Positions 32,698 to 40,002 of a stretch of 40,002 nucleotides of DNA are shown here, piece by piece. Source of the DNA: Candidatus Poribacteria bacterium. Lineage in GTDB: Bacteria; Poribacteria; WGA-4E; WGA-3G. Each line of letters starts with the position of its first letter. The first letter of the stretch is position 1. The stretch is taken from contig JAJEDN010000081.1 of assembly GCA_022821495.1 (NCBI GenBank), positions 1-40,002 of the forward strand, in the 5' to 3' direction. Made by a program: the position numbers and the translations under genes. A model generated the notes under the pieces. That model saw only the letters and a program-made list of their open reading frames with translations, made no database searches and was not told where the DNA came from.

Positions 32698-33581
32698 ATT
32701 TTTTCGCGATAGGGGCCTTTGAACTCTTCTCTGAAGTGCCGATCTATGAAATTTATGCGAGGGTAATACATTTGACTCTGTGGCGGATTAATTTTCTTTC
32801 CATGGAAACGCATCAACCATTTACCAAAACCTGTTGATCCATTTGCATATTCAGACACAAGGATTTCTAATTTTGCTGACAATGTAAAAACCCCACGGTC
32901 AAATAGTTTATGGTGTAGGGAACAGAGAGCCAATCCGTTTTCTTCTGTATCAGGCCCACCTTTTTCGCGAGGCAGAATATGTGCGGCTTCTAACGCAACG
33001 GGTTGATGTTGCAATTTTACATCAAAACCGCAAACTGCACATTTATATTCATAAGCTCTGAGGACCTTCTCACGAAAGTTCGGGTCGCGTTTTTGTCGAT
33101 TCGGAGTGTGGAACGGATACTCGATTCCAACAGCCTGTGAAATATCCTTGTGTATTGAGGAACGAAAATGATCAAGTATATTTTCGCTTATTTCTAAAGC
33201 AAGGCTCGAATCGATTTCTAAGTGATGAGCAATTGTTTTATGAAACCCTCCAGAGACATTGTAGTCTTTGAGGTCGGTAATGTAGGCATCTCCACTGTCA
33301 GTTTGCCGGATGAGATTGGCATTGGTTACCGTCCAAACATTATCCTCGCGTAAGCGCCAGAACGGGTAGTGCGGGCGGGGTTTTGACTGACCTGTTCCGA
33401 ATTCGCTTAGTAATTCTGTAAGTTTATCCGCTATTTCAGTGTATGGTATAAGTTGGCTTTCTCCACGTTGCAATTTGCCAATTGCGTACAGGACCAGGAG
33501 AGGCTTGTGAGGTGCTACTTTATTTCCTCTTTTCCATACTTTCAGACTCTTAAATTTCTTGATGATATCTTCTCTTGTCAT
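32694..33581 (-). CDS. HNH endonuclease with N-terminal phosphorothioate-binding (SBD) domain
   Basis: A protein of about 295 residues, numbered below from the GTG at 33587. The N-terminal half matches the sulfur-binding domain of ScoMcrA/SprMcrA-type restriction enzymes: VWKRGNKVAPHKPLLVLYAI (residues 17-36), GKLQRGESQLIPY, HYPFWRLREDNVW (73-85). The C-terminal HNH domain has CAVCG (183-187), ALEAAHILPREKGG (catalytic His203), EENGLALCSLHHKLFD (Asn, Cys222, His). It would recognise phosphorothioated DNA and cut nearby, a type IV restriction activity that fits beside an SspBCD-like set as an alternative to SspE. The ATG at 33581 is preferred (GGA 8 bases upstream); a GTG at 33587 is possible. 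It has its own promoter and lies 298 bases before the SspB-like gene. Confidence 0.82.
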   Translation of the reverse strand: MTREDIIKKFKSLKVWKRGNKVAPHKPLLVLYAIGKLQRGESQLIPYTEIADKLTELLSEFGTGQSKPRPHYPFWRLREDNVWTVTNANLIRQTDSGDAYITDLKDYNVSGGFHKTIAHHLEIDSSLALEISENILDHFRSSIHKDISQAVGIEYPFHTPNRQKRDPNFREKVLRAYEYKCAVCGFDVKLQHQPVALEAAHILPREKGGPDTEENGLALCSLHHKLFDRGVFTLSAKLEILVSEYANGSTGFGKWLMRFHGKKINPPQSQMYYPRINFIDRHFREEFKGPYREKI

Positions 33582-33725
33582 ATTCACGTTCCGTCGTTTT
33601 GCAGAATGATTCGGGTTGATGCTATATGTTAAGTGTTCTCATTGGCCTCGTTTACAGACGCAGTGTCTGGAAATGCTTCGGCGACATTAGGTTCTAATTT
33701 GGCAAAGTTGTCAAACTGCTTTTGG

Positions 33726-33754
33726 AGTATATCATAGATTCGCCGAAAAGTCAA
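33726..33754 (-). promoter_or_regulatory. Promoter of the SBD-HNH gene (extended -10)
   Basis: Minus strand TTGACT (33754-33749), 17 bases, TATACT (33731-33726), with TATGATATACT as in the promoter at 19006-19034. A leader of about 140 bases would result. The match to the promoters on the other side of the island, including the flanking CCTTGACTTT, is notable. Confidence 0.6.
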
Positions 33755-34249
33755 GGGGTTTTGTTAATTAGCCAGAGCCATTCAATTCTCTGGAAAACAG
33801 TTAAATTACCGTATGATTTTGGCGTATCTAAACACGAAAATCCGCGTCCTCCGCGTCCTCCGTGTCTTCCGCGATTCAGACAATTTGAAAATTGAATGAC
33901 CCTGGCTCATTAGCAGAACTATTCAGTCCTCCGAGAAGGTCAACCCAGTGCCTCTATTTCTTTCCGAAACACGCTTGACTGATCGCTGATGACTGAAAAC
34001 TTAAAACCCAAAAAATGCACAAAAATCGAAAATACATTAAACATACATTAAAATACAATAGAATCGCAATATATTAACGCATTTTCTGTTTGGTTACCCC
34101 GAAAATGCACCGTATAATAATTAATACGTGATTTAGAATGCAATGCCCAAAATACGGCTTATACGAGGTTCGATACGCTTTTCTAATGAGGCACCATGCA
34201 AAAAACGTCCACAAACGCTTATATCGACTGGGTTCACAGCACACATCAG

Positions 34250-34292
34250 AAAATTACCAAAAAGCAAAAAAAGATACCGTTTGGTATCTTTT
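34250..34292. repeat. Right copy of the 43-bp inverted repeat bracketing the island
   Basis: Inverted relative to 19206-19248 with 41/43 identity. The core is AAAAGATACC-GTTT-GGTATCTTTT; the four-base loop differs from the left copy (AAAT, or ATTT in the same orientation), while both stem arms are kept perfectly. Confidence 0.85.
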
Positions 34293-34357
34293 GGGCACAA
34301 AATCTGTTTTGGGTATATCTCAAATAGAGTGGACACGCCTTAGTAAAAAAACGCAAA

Positions 34358-34432
34358 GTCACGTCACATTCCGCGTATCCCGTGGGTTCTGCACGTCACA
34401 TGTGACGTGCAGAACGTCACATTAACGTCACA
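34358..34432. promoter_or_regulatory. Cluster of ACGTCACAT sites with a 30-bp perfect palindrome
   Basis: ACGTCACA occurs at 34361, 34393, 34414 and 34424, and inverted as TGTGACGT at 34401. The inverted pair makes a perfect 30-bp palindrome centred on 34400/34401, with arms GTTCTGCACGTCACA and TGTGACGTGCAGAAC. Such a cluster is typical of a multi-site binding region for a dimeric regulator or replication/partition protein. Confidence 0.6.
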
Positions 34433-34829
34433 TATATTTAATCAGGATCTTTCTTGGCTGACGACTGATAGCAACTGACGGCTATACAAAAATTTCATAG
34501 CAAATTTCATAGCAGCCTTTAACAAGCCTACTACGAAAACCGCCAAAAACCCAGTCATAGCCTATGTTTACAGCGTTTCATAAAATTTACAACTTTTCGG
34601 GTTTGCTATGAAAACTATGAAATTTTCCACCAAAAGCGAATGCAAAGTCAAGATATATCGCTGTAGGAGCGAGTGTTTTTGCTTGGGGTTTTTGCTTGGG
34701 TATTTCTGCGGATTTCTTGTCGCTCGCGATCTTCTGACCGCGCCTACAGAAGAAATTGCAACAGAGGTGGTGATGTGTTATACTATCAGCGTTATTGTAA
34801 GCCTATATCAGAGGACAGACACACCTACC

Positions 34830-35549
34830 ATGCACATTGAAACACTTGACTACCCTTTAATCCAGATCCCCGCTGGGGCGTTTACGATGGGGACGATTCC
34901 GACAGGGATGCGGAAGACGGATCCCGAGGAACCGCAACGGAATGTCCAATTGGATGCTTATGCCATCGGCACGTATCAAATCACAAACGCACAATACGCA
35001 CAGTTTTTGGAGGCGAGCGGATACGCACCCCCAGAGTTCTGGGACGATGAACGTTTCAACGCTCCGGATTTCCCGGTCGTCGGGGTGAGTTGGCACGATG
35101 TGACGCATTTCTTGGCGTGGCTCGGCACGCTTGAAAATATCGCATATCGGTTGCCCTCGGAGGCGGAATGGGAGAAAGCGGCGCGCGGTCACGATGCGCG
35201 TGAGTATCCCTGGGGCGATGTATGGGATGCAAGTCGCGCGAATACATCGGAATCTGGGAACAAGCGGTTGATGCCTGTCGGGAGTTATCCGTCGGGTGTG
35301 AGTCCTTACGGGTGCTACGATATGGCGGGTAACGCCTACGATTGGTGCTTCGACTGGTTTCACATGGAGGCGTATAAATACTCGTCTGACGAGAATCCGT
35401 TGGGTGCGAGTGAAGGGCGGCGGAAAGTGATTCGTGGGGGTTCGTGGATCGCGCGCGGAGAATTCGCTGCACGCTGTGCGAACCGTGCGGCTTATGAACC
35501 GATTCGGGGGCTGCATAGCGTCGGTTTTCGGGTTGCTTTGGATCTTTAA
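34830..35549 (+). CDS. Formylglycine-generating-enzyme-like (SUMF1/FGE-sulfatase domain) protein
   Basis: A 239-residue protein starting MHIETLDYPLIQIPAGAFTMG. Domain marks are the FTMG start, PVVGVSWHDVTHFLAWL, YRLPSEAEWEKAARGHDAREYPWGD, GSYPSGVSPYGCYDMAGNAYDWCFDWF, KVIRGGSWIARGEFAARCANRAAYEP and a final SVGFRVALDL. FGE-domain proteins include true formylglycine enzymes, which need a paired active-site cysteine, and many enzymes or lectin-like relatives. Here the equivalent region shows only one suitable Cys (AARCANR), so true formylglycine activity is doubtful. No sulfatase gene is nearby. An in-frame ATG at 34608 exists but would translate a repeat, so the ATG at 34830 is chosen. A ribosome site is weak. 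Confidence 0.82.
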   Translation: MHIETLDYPLIQIPAGAFTMGTIPTGMRKTDPEEPQRNVQLDAYAIGTYQITNAQYAQFLEASGYAPPEFWDDERFNAPDFPVVGVSWHDVTHFLAWLGTLENIAYRLPSEAEWEKAARGHDAREYPWGDVWDASRANTSESGNKRLMPVGSYPSGVSPYGCYDMAGNAYDWCFDWFHMEAYKYSSDENPLGASEGRRKVIRGGSWIARGEFAARCANRAAYEPIRGLHSVGFRVALDL

Positions 35550-35661
35550 GTTTGGCGGTTTGTGCTGCGCGACGTGCGATGAATCGCACTACTACGAACC
35601 AAATGCCTTTACACCAATCTTCTGCCGCGCGACTACGAACCGAAATCCGTGATTCAGACGA

Positions 35662-36747
35662 ATGAATATGCAGAAAAAACCTTTATATGAACACTACCAA
35701 GATTTTCGGGACGCGCTGTTGATGTGGTTTGCGGATTACCAGCGCGAGATGCCGTGGCGTAACACAGACGATCCTTACCGGATTTGGGTCTCTGAGGTGA
35801 TGCTCCAGCAGACGCAGGTCAAGAAGGTTGTGGACTACTATGAGAAGTTCATCGCACGGTTTCCGGGTGTACGGGATTTGGCGGCTGCACCGCTCCAAGA
35901 TGTGCTGAAAGTCTGGGAAGGGTTGGGGTATTATGCGCGGGCACGGAACCTCCATAAAGCAGCACAGGTGATCGTGAATGAGTTAGATGGCGAAGTGCCA
36001 CTGGACTATGCCACCTTTCGGAAGCTGCCGGGTGTTGGGGATTACAGTGCCGCGGCGGTACAGAGTATCGCGTTCAACGCGCCGTATGCGGCAGTAGACG
36101 GGAACATCAAACGCGTGTTGGCGCGACTGTTGCTGATGGACGCACCGATCAACGATGCGAAGTCGGCGAAGGTGTTTCAACAGGAAGCGGACACACTCTT
36201 GGATCAGGACGCGCCCGGACGCTTTAATCAGGCGATGATGGAATTAGGGGCGATGGTCTGTCGTCCACAGTCACCGACCTGCCTTGTGTGCCCAGTGCAT
36301 ACGTTTTGTGAAGCGTTCCAAACGGGTCGTCAGGACGAGTTTCCGAAACGGCGCGCGTCGAAACCTACACCCGAACACCATCTCGCTGTCGGGGTTATCT
36401 ATAACGGCGTAGGCGAGGTATTGATTACGCAGCGGCAACTTGACGGACTGCTCGGTGGACTCTGGGAGTTTCCAGGTGGACAGATTGCTGAGGGTGAAAC
36501 TGCTGAGGCAGCCTGTGTTCGTAACGTCGCTGAGGTCGTTAACCTCTCTGTCACAAACGTCCGGTATTTGACGCGTGTGCGGCACGCGTTCACGCATTTT
36601 AAGATCGTCGTAGATGTGTTTCAGTGTGATTATCAGGCGGGTGAGGTGGCGTTGAATGGACCCAGAGACGCGAAATGGGTTCAAATTTCGGCACTGCGGG
36701 ATTATCCGCTCCCGCGCGCGACGCATAAGTTTTTGGATGAATTGTAG
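35662..36747 (+). CDS. mutY: A/G-specific adenine DNA glycosylase
   Basis: A 361-residue MutY. WRNTDDPYRIWVSEVMLQQTQV carries catalytic Glu45. A helix-hairpin-helix LPGVGDYSAAAV (residues 122-133) is followed by VDGNIKRV with catalytic Asp146. An Fe-S cluster motif C200-x6-C207-x2-C210-x5-C216 (VCRPQSPTCLVCPVHTFC) follows. The C-terminal NUDIX-like domain (residues about 235-361) contains GLLGGLWEFPGGQI and recognises 8-oxoguanine. It removes adenine mispaired with 8-oxoguanine. Full length and all key residues are present. The ATG at 35662 or 35668 could start it; no clear ribosome site is seen. Confidence 0.95.
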   Translation: MNMQKKPLYEHYQDFRDALLMWFADYQREMPWRNTDDPYRIWVSEVMLQQTQVKKVVDYYEKFIARFPGVRDLAAAPLQDVLKVWEGLGYYARARNLHKAAQVIVNELDGEVPLDYATFRKLPGVGDYSAAAVQSIAFNAPYAAVDGNIKRVLARLLLMDAPINDAKSAKVFQQEADTLLDQDAPGRFNQAMMELGAMVCRPQSPTCLVCPVHTFCEAFQTGRQDEFPKRRASKPTPEHHLAVGVIYNGVGEVLITQRQLDGLLGGLWEFPGGQIAEGETAEAACVRNVAEVVNLSVTNVRYLTRVRHAFTHFKIVVDVFQCDYQAGEVALNGPRDAKWVQISALRDYPLPRATHKFLDEL

Positions 36748-36897
36748 TTGTCAAAGGAAATAGTTACCAGTTACCAGAAAAGAGACCCTCTTAACTGGCC
36801 ACTAAGTACTGGTTACTGGTGACTGACTCACTGGCAACTGCTAACTGAAAGATTTTTCGCAGAAAAATCGTACTCATAGCTGAGTACTGATAGCCAT
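36748..36897. repeat. AGTTACCAGTTACCAG/CTGGTTACTGG repeats between mutY and the ABC exporter
   Basis: Repeats of AGTTACCAG on the left (36766-36778) and the inverted ACTGGTTACTGGTGACTG (about 36808-36825) can pair across a short gap. Related repeats occur at 9142-9176, 38655-38735 and 39706-39864. The stretch lies between convergent genes. Confidence 0.6.
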
Positions 36898-38625
36898 TCA
36901 ACTTGTGCGTTGCATCGCGAAAATATCTGTATAGGGACCCTCGGAACGGCGCAATTCTTCGTGATTTCCGATTTCTGCGATTTTCCCATCCACGAGCACA
37001 ATAATCTGGTCCGCCTGCGTGACGGTTGAAAGCCGGTGCGCGATAATCAGGACGGTTTTGCCTTCCATTAAATGCGCTAATGCTTCCCATATCTCTCGTT
37101 CTGTCCGATTGTCGAGGGCTGAAGTCGCTTCGTCTAACAAGAGAATTTTTGGGTTCTTCAGAACCGCGCGCGCAATGGCGATCCGCTGTTTTTCGCCACC
37201 CGACAATGTAACGCCTTGCTCGCCAATCGGTGTATCGTAACCCTGCTGCAGCTGCGAAATAAATTGGTCAGCGTTGGCTGCTTTCGCCGCAGCGACGACT
37301 TCTTCATCACTGGCATCAAGCCTCCCGAATCGGATATTGTCTCGGACTGTGCCAGCAAATAGGAATGGGTCTTGAAAGACGACCGCTATTTGGGAGCGGA
37401 GGGAGTCGAGCGTCGCTTCGCGAATGTCGAATCCGTCAACGTATATTTTCCCTTGTTGTGGGTCGTAAAAACGGAGTAGGAGGTCTACAAGTGTACTTTT
37501 TCCGACACCGCTTGCGCCGACGATCGCCACTTTTTGACGCGCCGGAATCGTAAAGGTAATATTCTGAACGACCGGTTTTTCAGGTTCGTATGCGAAAGAG
37601 ACGTTCTCCATTGTGAGAGTCCCTTCAACATTCTGCAACGGTTTTGCCGTGGGGAGTTCGGATACCTGCGGTTGAACATTCATGAACTCATTAATCCGAT
37701 CTACGGCTCCCATCGCTGTTTGTATCCTACCAATGTTCCCTTGGAATGAACGGATCGGGGAGGCCATCGCTTCGACGTAACCGATGAAGGCAAAAAGTGT
37801 ACCGACAGTCATCTCGCCTTGCACCACAAGTCTGCCACCCAGCAAAAATAGGAGTAGCGACGGTATCCACATAAAAAGATATGTTACTGAGAAAGAAGCA
37901 GATTGTACAACAGCCTGTCTTCGCTCCACACCCACCAAACGTAGAAATAGCTCTCGAAATTGAGCGAGCTGCCAATTTGAACGACCAAATGCCAGTATTT
38001 CCTTAGAGCCTGTAATGCCTTCATGTAACTCTGATAAAACGTCGGCTGCATAGTCTTGACGGGCACGACCGACACGCCGATTAAATGGTGCGAAAATCAG
38101 GGTCTGCAAACCTGCTGCACAGATGACTGGCAGCATGATGAGTGTTAGTTTAGGTTCGATTCTTAGGGCGACAATGAAAGCCAAAGTCAAGCTGAGTATT
38201 TGGGTTGCCAGCTGCGTAAGGGTGGCGGTGACAGTGTCCTTCACGACCGGCACATCATCAGTTAGCTTTGATATAATTTGTCCGGTGCGTTCACCATGAA
38301 AGTAGGATACCGAAAGGCTGCGGAGATGTTTGAAGATGCCTGTGCGCATATCCGCGGCGTAGCGACCCGTTACGAAAGCGAAGGCTAAGTTCATTCCCCA
38401 AGTGAGTACGATAGACAGTACCACAACCCCGCCAAAAATCAAGATCGCTGTAATTAGGGCTTCGTTGTTTTGCTGAATAAGTCCATCATCAATGATGAGT
38501 TTTCGGACCCAAGGGATTATGAGCTGCGCCGCTCCCATTGCGAGGCTACAGAGAATTCCGAAGAGATAGAGGTACTTGTAGGGCAAAAGGAATTTAAATG
38601 CCCATAATAAGCGGTGCTGTTTCAT
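36898..38625 (-). CDS. MsbA-type ABC exporter half-transporter
   Basis: A 575-residue fused ABC exporter. Six membrane helices fill residues about 15-310. The nucleotide-binding domain has Walker A GASGVGKST (370-378), a Q-loop in VVFQDPFLFAGTV, the signature LSGGEKQR (474-481), Walker B ILLLDEATSALD (494-505) and the His switch in IIAHRLST. This is the MsbA/lipid-or-drug exporter layout and probably works as a homodimer. The substrate cannot be told. Standing alone on the minus strand, convergent with mutY. Confidence 0.93.
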   Translation of the reverse strand: MKQHRLLWAFKFLLPYKYLYLFGILCSLAMGAAQLIIPWVRKLIIDDGLIQQNNEALITAILIFGGVVVLSIVLTWGMNLAFAFVTGRYAADMRTGIFKHLRSLSVSYFHGERTGQIISKLTDDVPVVKDTVTATLTQLATQILSLTLAFIVALRIEPKLTLIMLPVICAAGLQTLIFAPFNRRVGRARQDYAADVLSELHEGITGSKEILAFGRSNWQLAQFRELFLRLVGVERRQAVVQSASFSVTYLFMWIPSLLLFLLGGRLVVQGEMTVGTLFAFIGYVEAMASPIRSFQGNIGRIQTAMGAVDRINEFMNVQPQVSELPTAKPLQNVEGTLTMENVSFAYEPEKPVVQNITFTIPARQKVAIVGASGVGKSTLVDLLLRFYDPQQGKIYVDGFDIREATLDSLRSQIAVVFQDPFLFAGTVRDNIRFGRLDASDEEVVAAAKAANADQFISQLQQGYDTPIGEQGVTLSGGEKQRIAIARAVLKNPKILLLDEATSALDNRTEREIWEALAHLMEGKTVLIIAHRLSTVTQADQIIVLVDGKIAEIGNHEELRRSEGPYTDIFAMQRTS

Positions 38626-38654
38626 GATTAGAGTTATCAGAGGAATAATTTTCG

Positions 38655-38735
38655 GTTATCAGTTATCAGTTGCCAGTTACCAGTAAAAGAGACTTCTTCA
38701 CTGGTTACTGGCAACTGGTTACTGGTAACTTCTTC
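38655..38735. repeat. Inverted AGTTGCCAGTTACCAGT hairpin
   Basis: A 17-base arm at 38668-38684 pairs with 38700-38716, one mismatch, around a 15-base loop, with further AGTTATCAG and CTGATAACT flanks. It belongs to the repeat family at 36748-36897. Likely a transposable-element-like or REP hairpin. Confidence 0.7.
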
Positions 38736-38743
38736 GCTGATAA

Positions 38744-39694
38744 CTAATTTGCCCCAAACTTTGCCTCGTATTTTTCCCAGACATCATCGGGTAAGGGTGT
38801 GCTGGCGGCGCGGACATTTGCCTCAAGCTGCTCGGCATTGAGGCTGCCGATGTTGTTGCCCTGAATCCGGTCTTCTTTCAGACAGAACTGGAGTGCAAGT
38901 TGAAGCAAATTGATGCCTTCTTCAACGCACCATTCCCAAATTGGGTATGCTGCTGCAACATCGCCTTCTTTTTTCCAGCGTCCACGTTCAATTTCTGCAT
39001 CGATATCGACACCTGTAAGGATACCGCGTAGGATCGACCACCCGTTCATAACGCCGATGTCGGCTTCAGCGGCAGCCGGGAGAACAGTGTCAGCCGCTGT
39101 CTGGCGGATGAGGTTATAGTCGTTGAAGCACAAGATGAGATCGACATCGCCTGTCGCCATCGCTTTGAGATGGAAATCGTGCTGCCGCATCCCGTATCCG
39201 ACGTAATTCACGAGTCCGCGGGCTTTGCACTGGAGCAAGCCGTCAAGCGTGCCACCCTTTTCGAGGGTCGGATCAATTTCGCCGGGGTCGTGGATAAGCA
39301 TACCGTCGAAGTAGTCGATGTTGAGAAGTTGGAGTTGGTCTTCGAGGTCAGCGATTGCACGTTCAGCGGAATAGTCGGGTCTGCCTTGTCCGTAGCCGCC
39401 CCATTCTGCGGCAGAATGGCAGCAGAGTCGTCCGGTAATGATGACATCCTCGCGCGGGATCTCCTGCATCGCCAGACCGAGTTTCCGCGCGGAATCCCCA
39501 TAGCAGCGTGCGCAATCGAAGTGGTTCACACCGAGGGAGATTGAGTGCTTAATGAGTGCCACAGCGTCTTCATCCGAAACGAAGCCGAAGTTGTTCCCGA
39601 ACCCCTGTGTACCGAACGGAACGACAGGGATACTCAATTCCGTTCTCCCCAATCGTCGTCTCGGAATTGTCGGTAGATCTTGATGGGTTGCCAT
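38744..39694 (-). CDS. Aldo/keto reductase
   Basis: A 316-residue TIM-barrel oxidoreductase of the AKR superfamily. It opens PRRRLGRTELSIPVVPFGTQGFG, then GVNHFDCARCYGDSARKLG with Asp60 and Tyr65 of the catalytic tetrad. DVIITGRLCCHSA occupies the strand where the catalytic Lys normally sits, but TGR is found, so Lys appears replaced. IDYFDGMLIHDPGE supplies His135. The C-terminal GINLLQLALQFCLKEDRIQGNNIGSLNAEQLEANV is the NADP-binding end. Substrate unknown. The Lys change may mean reduced or different reactivity. Confidence 0.88.
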   Translation of the reverse strand: MATHQDLPTIPRRRLGRTELSIPVVPFGTQGFGNNFGFVSDEDAVALIKHSISLGVNHFDCARCYGDSARKLGLAMQEIPREDVIITGRLCCHSAAEWGGYGQGRPDYSAERAIADLEDQLQLLNIDYFDGMLIHDPGEIDPTLEKGGTLDGLLQCKARGLVNYVGYGMRQHDFHLKAMATGDVDLILCFNDYNLIRQTAADTVLPAAAEADIGVMNGWSILRGILTGVDIDAEIERGRWKKEGDVAAAYPIWEWCVEEGINLLQLALQFCLKEDRIQGNNIGSLNAEQLEANVRAASTPLPDDVWEKYEAKFGAN

Positions 39695-40002
39695 AAAATT
39701 CCTCAGAATAGTTATAAGTTGTTAGTTATAAGTTATAAGTCTGTTTTCAGATGCTGGATCATCTCTTTGTAAACGTCGTTACCCAATTGAAGTCCCAACG
39801 GTTACCAAAAGATATTGAACAATCATAAGTTTCTTAACTAAAAACTTATAACTTATAACTTATACTATAGTTTGGACAGTTTGATCAGATTACAAGTTAT
39901 GAAAAGTTGGCAGTGTTCTCCCGTTAGAGCTTCCGGACAGATGTTAGGATTGCTTTCTAAACCTGTTTTTGGGTCTCTATTGTGTTAGAAACGCCTGTTT
40001 TT
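39695..40002. other. Non-coding right edge with ATAAGTTATAAGT repeats
   Basis: TTGTTAGTTATAAGTTATAAGT near 39718-39741 is inverted by AACTTATAACTTATAACTTAT near 39842-39862, forming a long AT-rich inverted repeat with about 100 bases between. No gene is seen in the remaining bases before the window edge. Confidence 0.55.

Larger units (their letters stand above)
33582..34829. other. AT-rich non-coding right flank of the defence island
   Basis: About 1.2 kb without a convincing gene. It contains the HNH promoter (33726-33754), a CTCCGCGTCCTCCGTG repeat (about 33847), twin ATACATTAAA repeats near 34028-34045, the right copy of the inverted repeat (34250-34292), the ACGTCACAT site cluster (34358-34432), and imperfect inverted copies of AAATTTCATAGC near 34491-34520 and 34608-34625. 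A relative of the GTAGGAGCGAG element lies near 34662. An in-frame ATG at 34608 upstream of the FGE gene reads through that repeat and is not its start. Confidence 0.55.

Noticed and set aside
34608..34829. Upstream start of the FGE gene, giving a longer protein
   Set aside because: The extra 74 codons translate a dispersed repeat and show no homology-like pattern; the domain begins right after the ATG at 34830.
34857..35516. A 219-codon minus-strand frame antisense to the FGE gene
   Set aside because: It is Arg/Pro/His-rich, has no ribosome site or domain, and lies entirely opposite a well-supported gene.
1..40002. tRNA, rRNA, transposase or integrase genes marking island ends
   Set aside because: None was recognised by eye; I could not run a covariance-model search, so small RNA genes may have been missed.

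Overview
The window is a bacterial chromosomal segment of moderate GC with no rRNA or tRNA gene that I could recognise. The style points to a large, repeat-rich genome of the Candidatus Poribacteria type (sponge symbionts and their free-living relatives). The signs are short intergenic elements of the form AGTCCCCCTGATAAGGGGGA scattered singly and in tandem, tandem phytanoyl-CoA dioxygenase genes, a formylglycine-generating-enzyme-like protein and ankyrin proteins. This assignment rests on recalled gene and repeat style, not on a marker gene, so it is an inference.

Layout. Positions 442-8133 hold a plus-strand run: three paralogous multi-pass membrane proteins, a DUF4129 protein, a DUF4350 protein, a PII-like protein with an internal duplication, a MoxR ATPase and a DUF58 protein. 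A SpoIIM-like protein (minus), an RDD protein and a fourth membrane paralogue follow up to 11270. Together they form a MoxR/DUF58/DUF4350/DUF4129/SpoIIM/RDD envelope-type cluster. Positions 11412-18903 are all on the minus strand: an AAC(3)-family acetyltransferase, an ankyrin protein, two tandem PhyH dioxygenases, a HAD hydrolase, an AlkC-like DNA alkylation repair protein and a coiled-coil protein, separated by repeat arrays.

The centre of interest is a minus-strand island at about 19.2-34.3 kb, bracketed by a 43-bp inverted repeat with 41/43 identity. Read in the direction of transcription it encodes: an HNH endonuclease with an N-terminal phosphorothioate-binding domain, a DUF4007 protein (SspB-like), a 1163-aa P-loop ATPase (SspC-like), a PAPS-reductase-like PP-loop protein (SspD/DndC-like), a GIY-YIG nuclease, a DGQHR protein (DndB/DpdB-like), a YaaA/DUF6884-like protein, a small unknown, a PIN-domain protein, an unknown, an AAA ATPase and a divergent tRNA-guanine-transglycosylase-like protein (DpdA-like). 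The first half therefore looks like an SspBCD-type DNA phosphorothioation system with a phosphorothioate-reading nuclease. The second half looks like a reduced or novel 7-deazaguanine DNA-modification module with its own promoter and PIN/AAA partners. No cysteine desulfurase (SspA/DndA) and no preQ0 biosynthesis gene is in the window, so both would have to be supplied from elsewhere. The pairing of sulfur-backbone and deazaguanine-base chemistry in one island is the main candidate for something undescribed.

The SspB-like gene has an elaborate leader: a near-consensus promoter, a 50-codon reading frame with a 13-base homopolymer, and a Rho-independent terminator just before its TTG start. From 34830 to the end lie ordinary genes: an FGE-domain protein, MutY, an MsbA-type ABC exporter and an aldo/keto reductase, with inverted AGTTACCAGT-type repeats between them.
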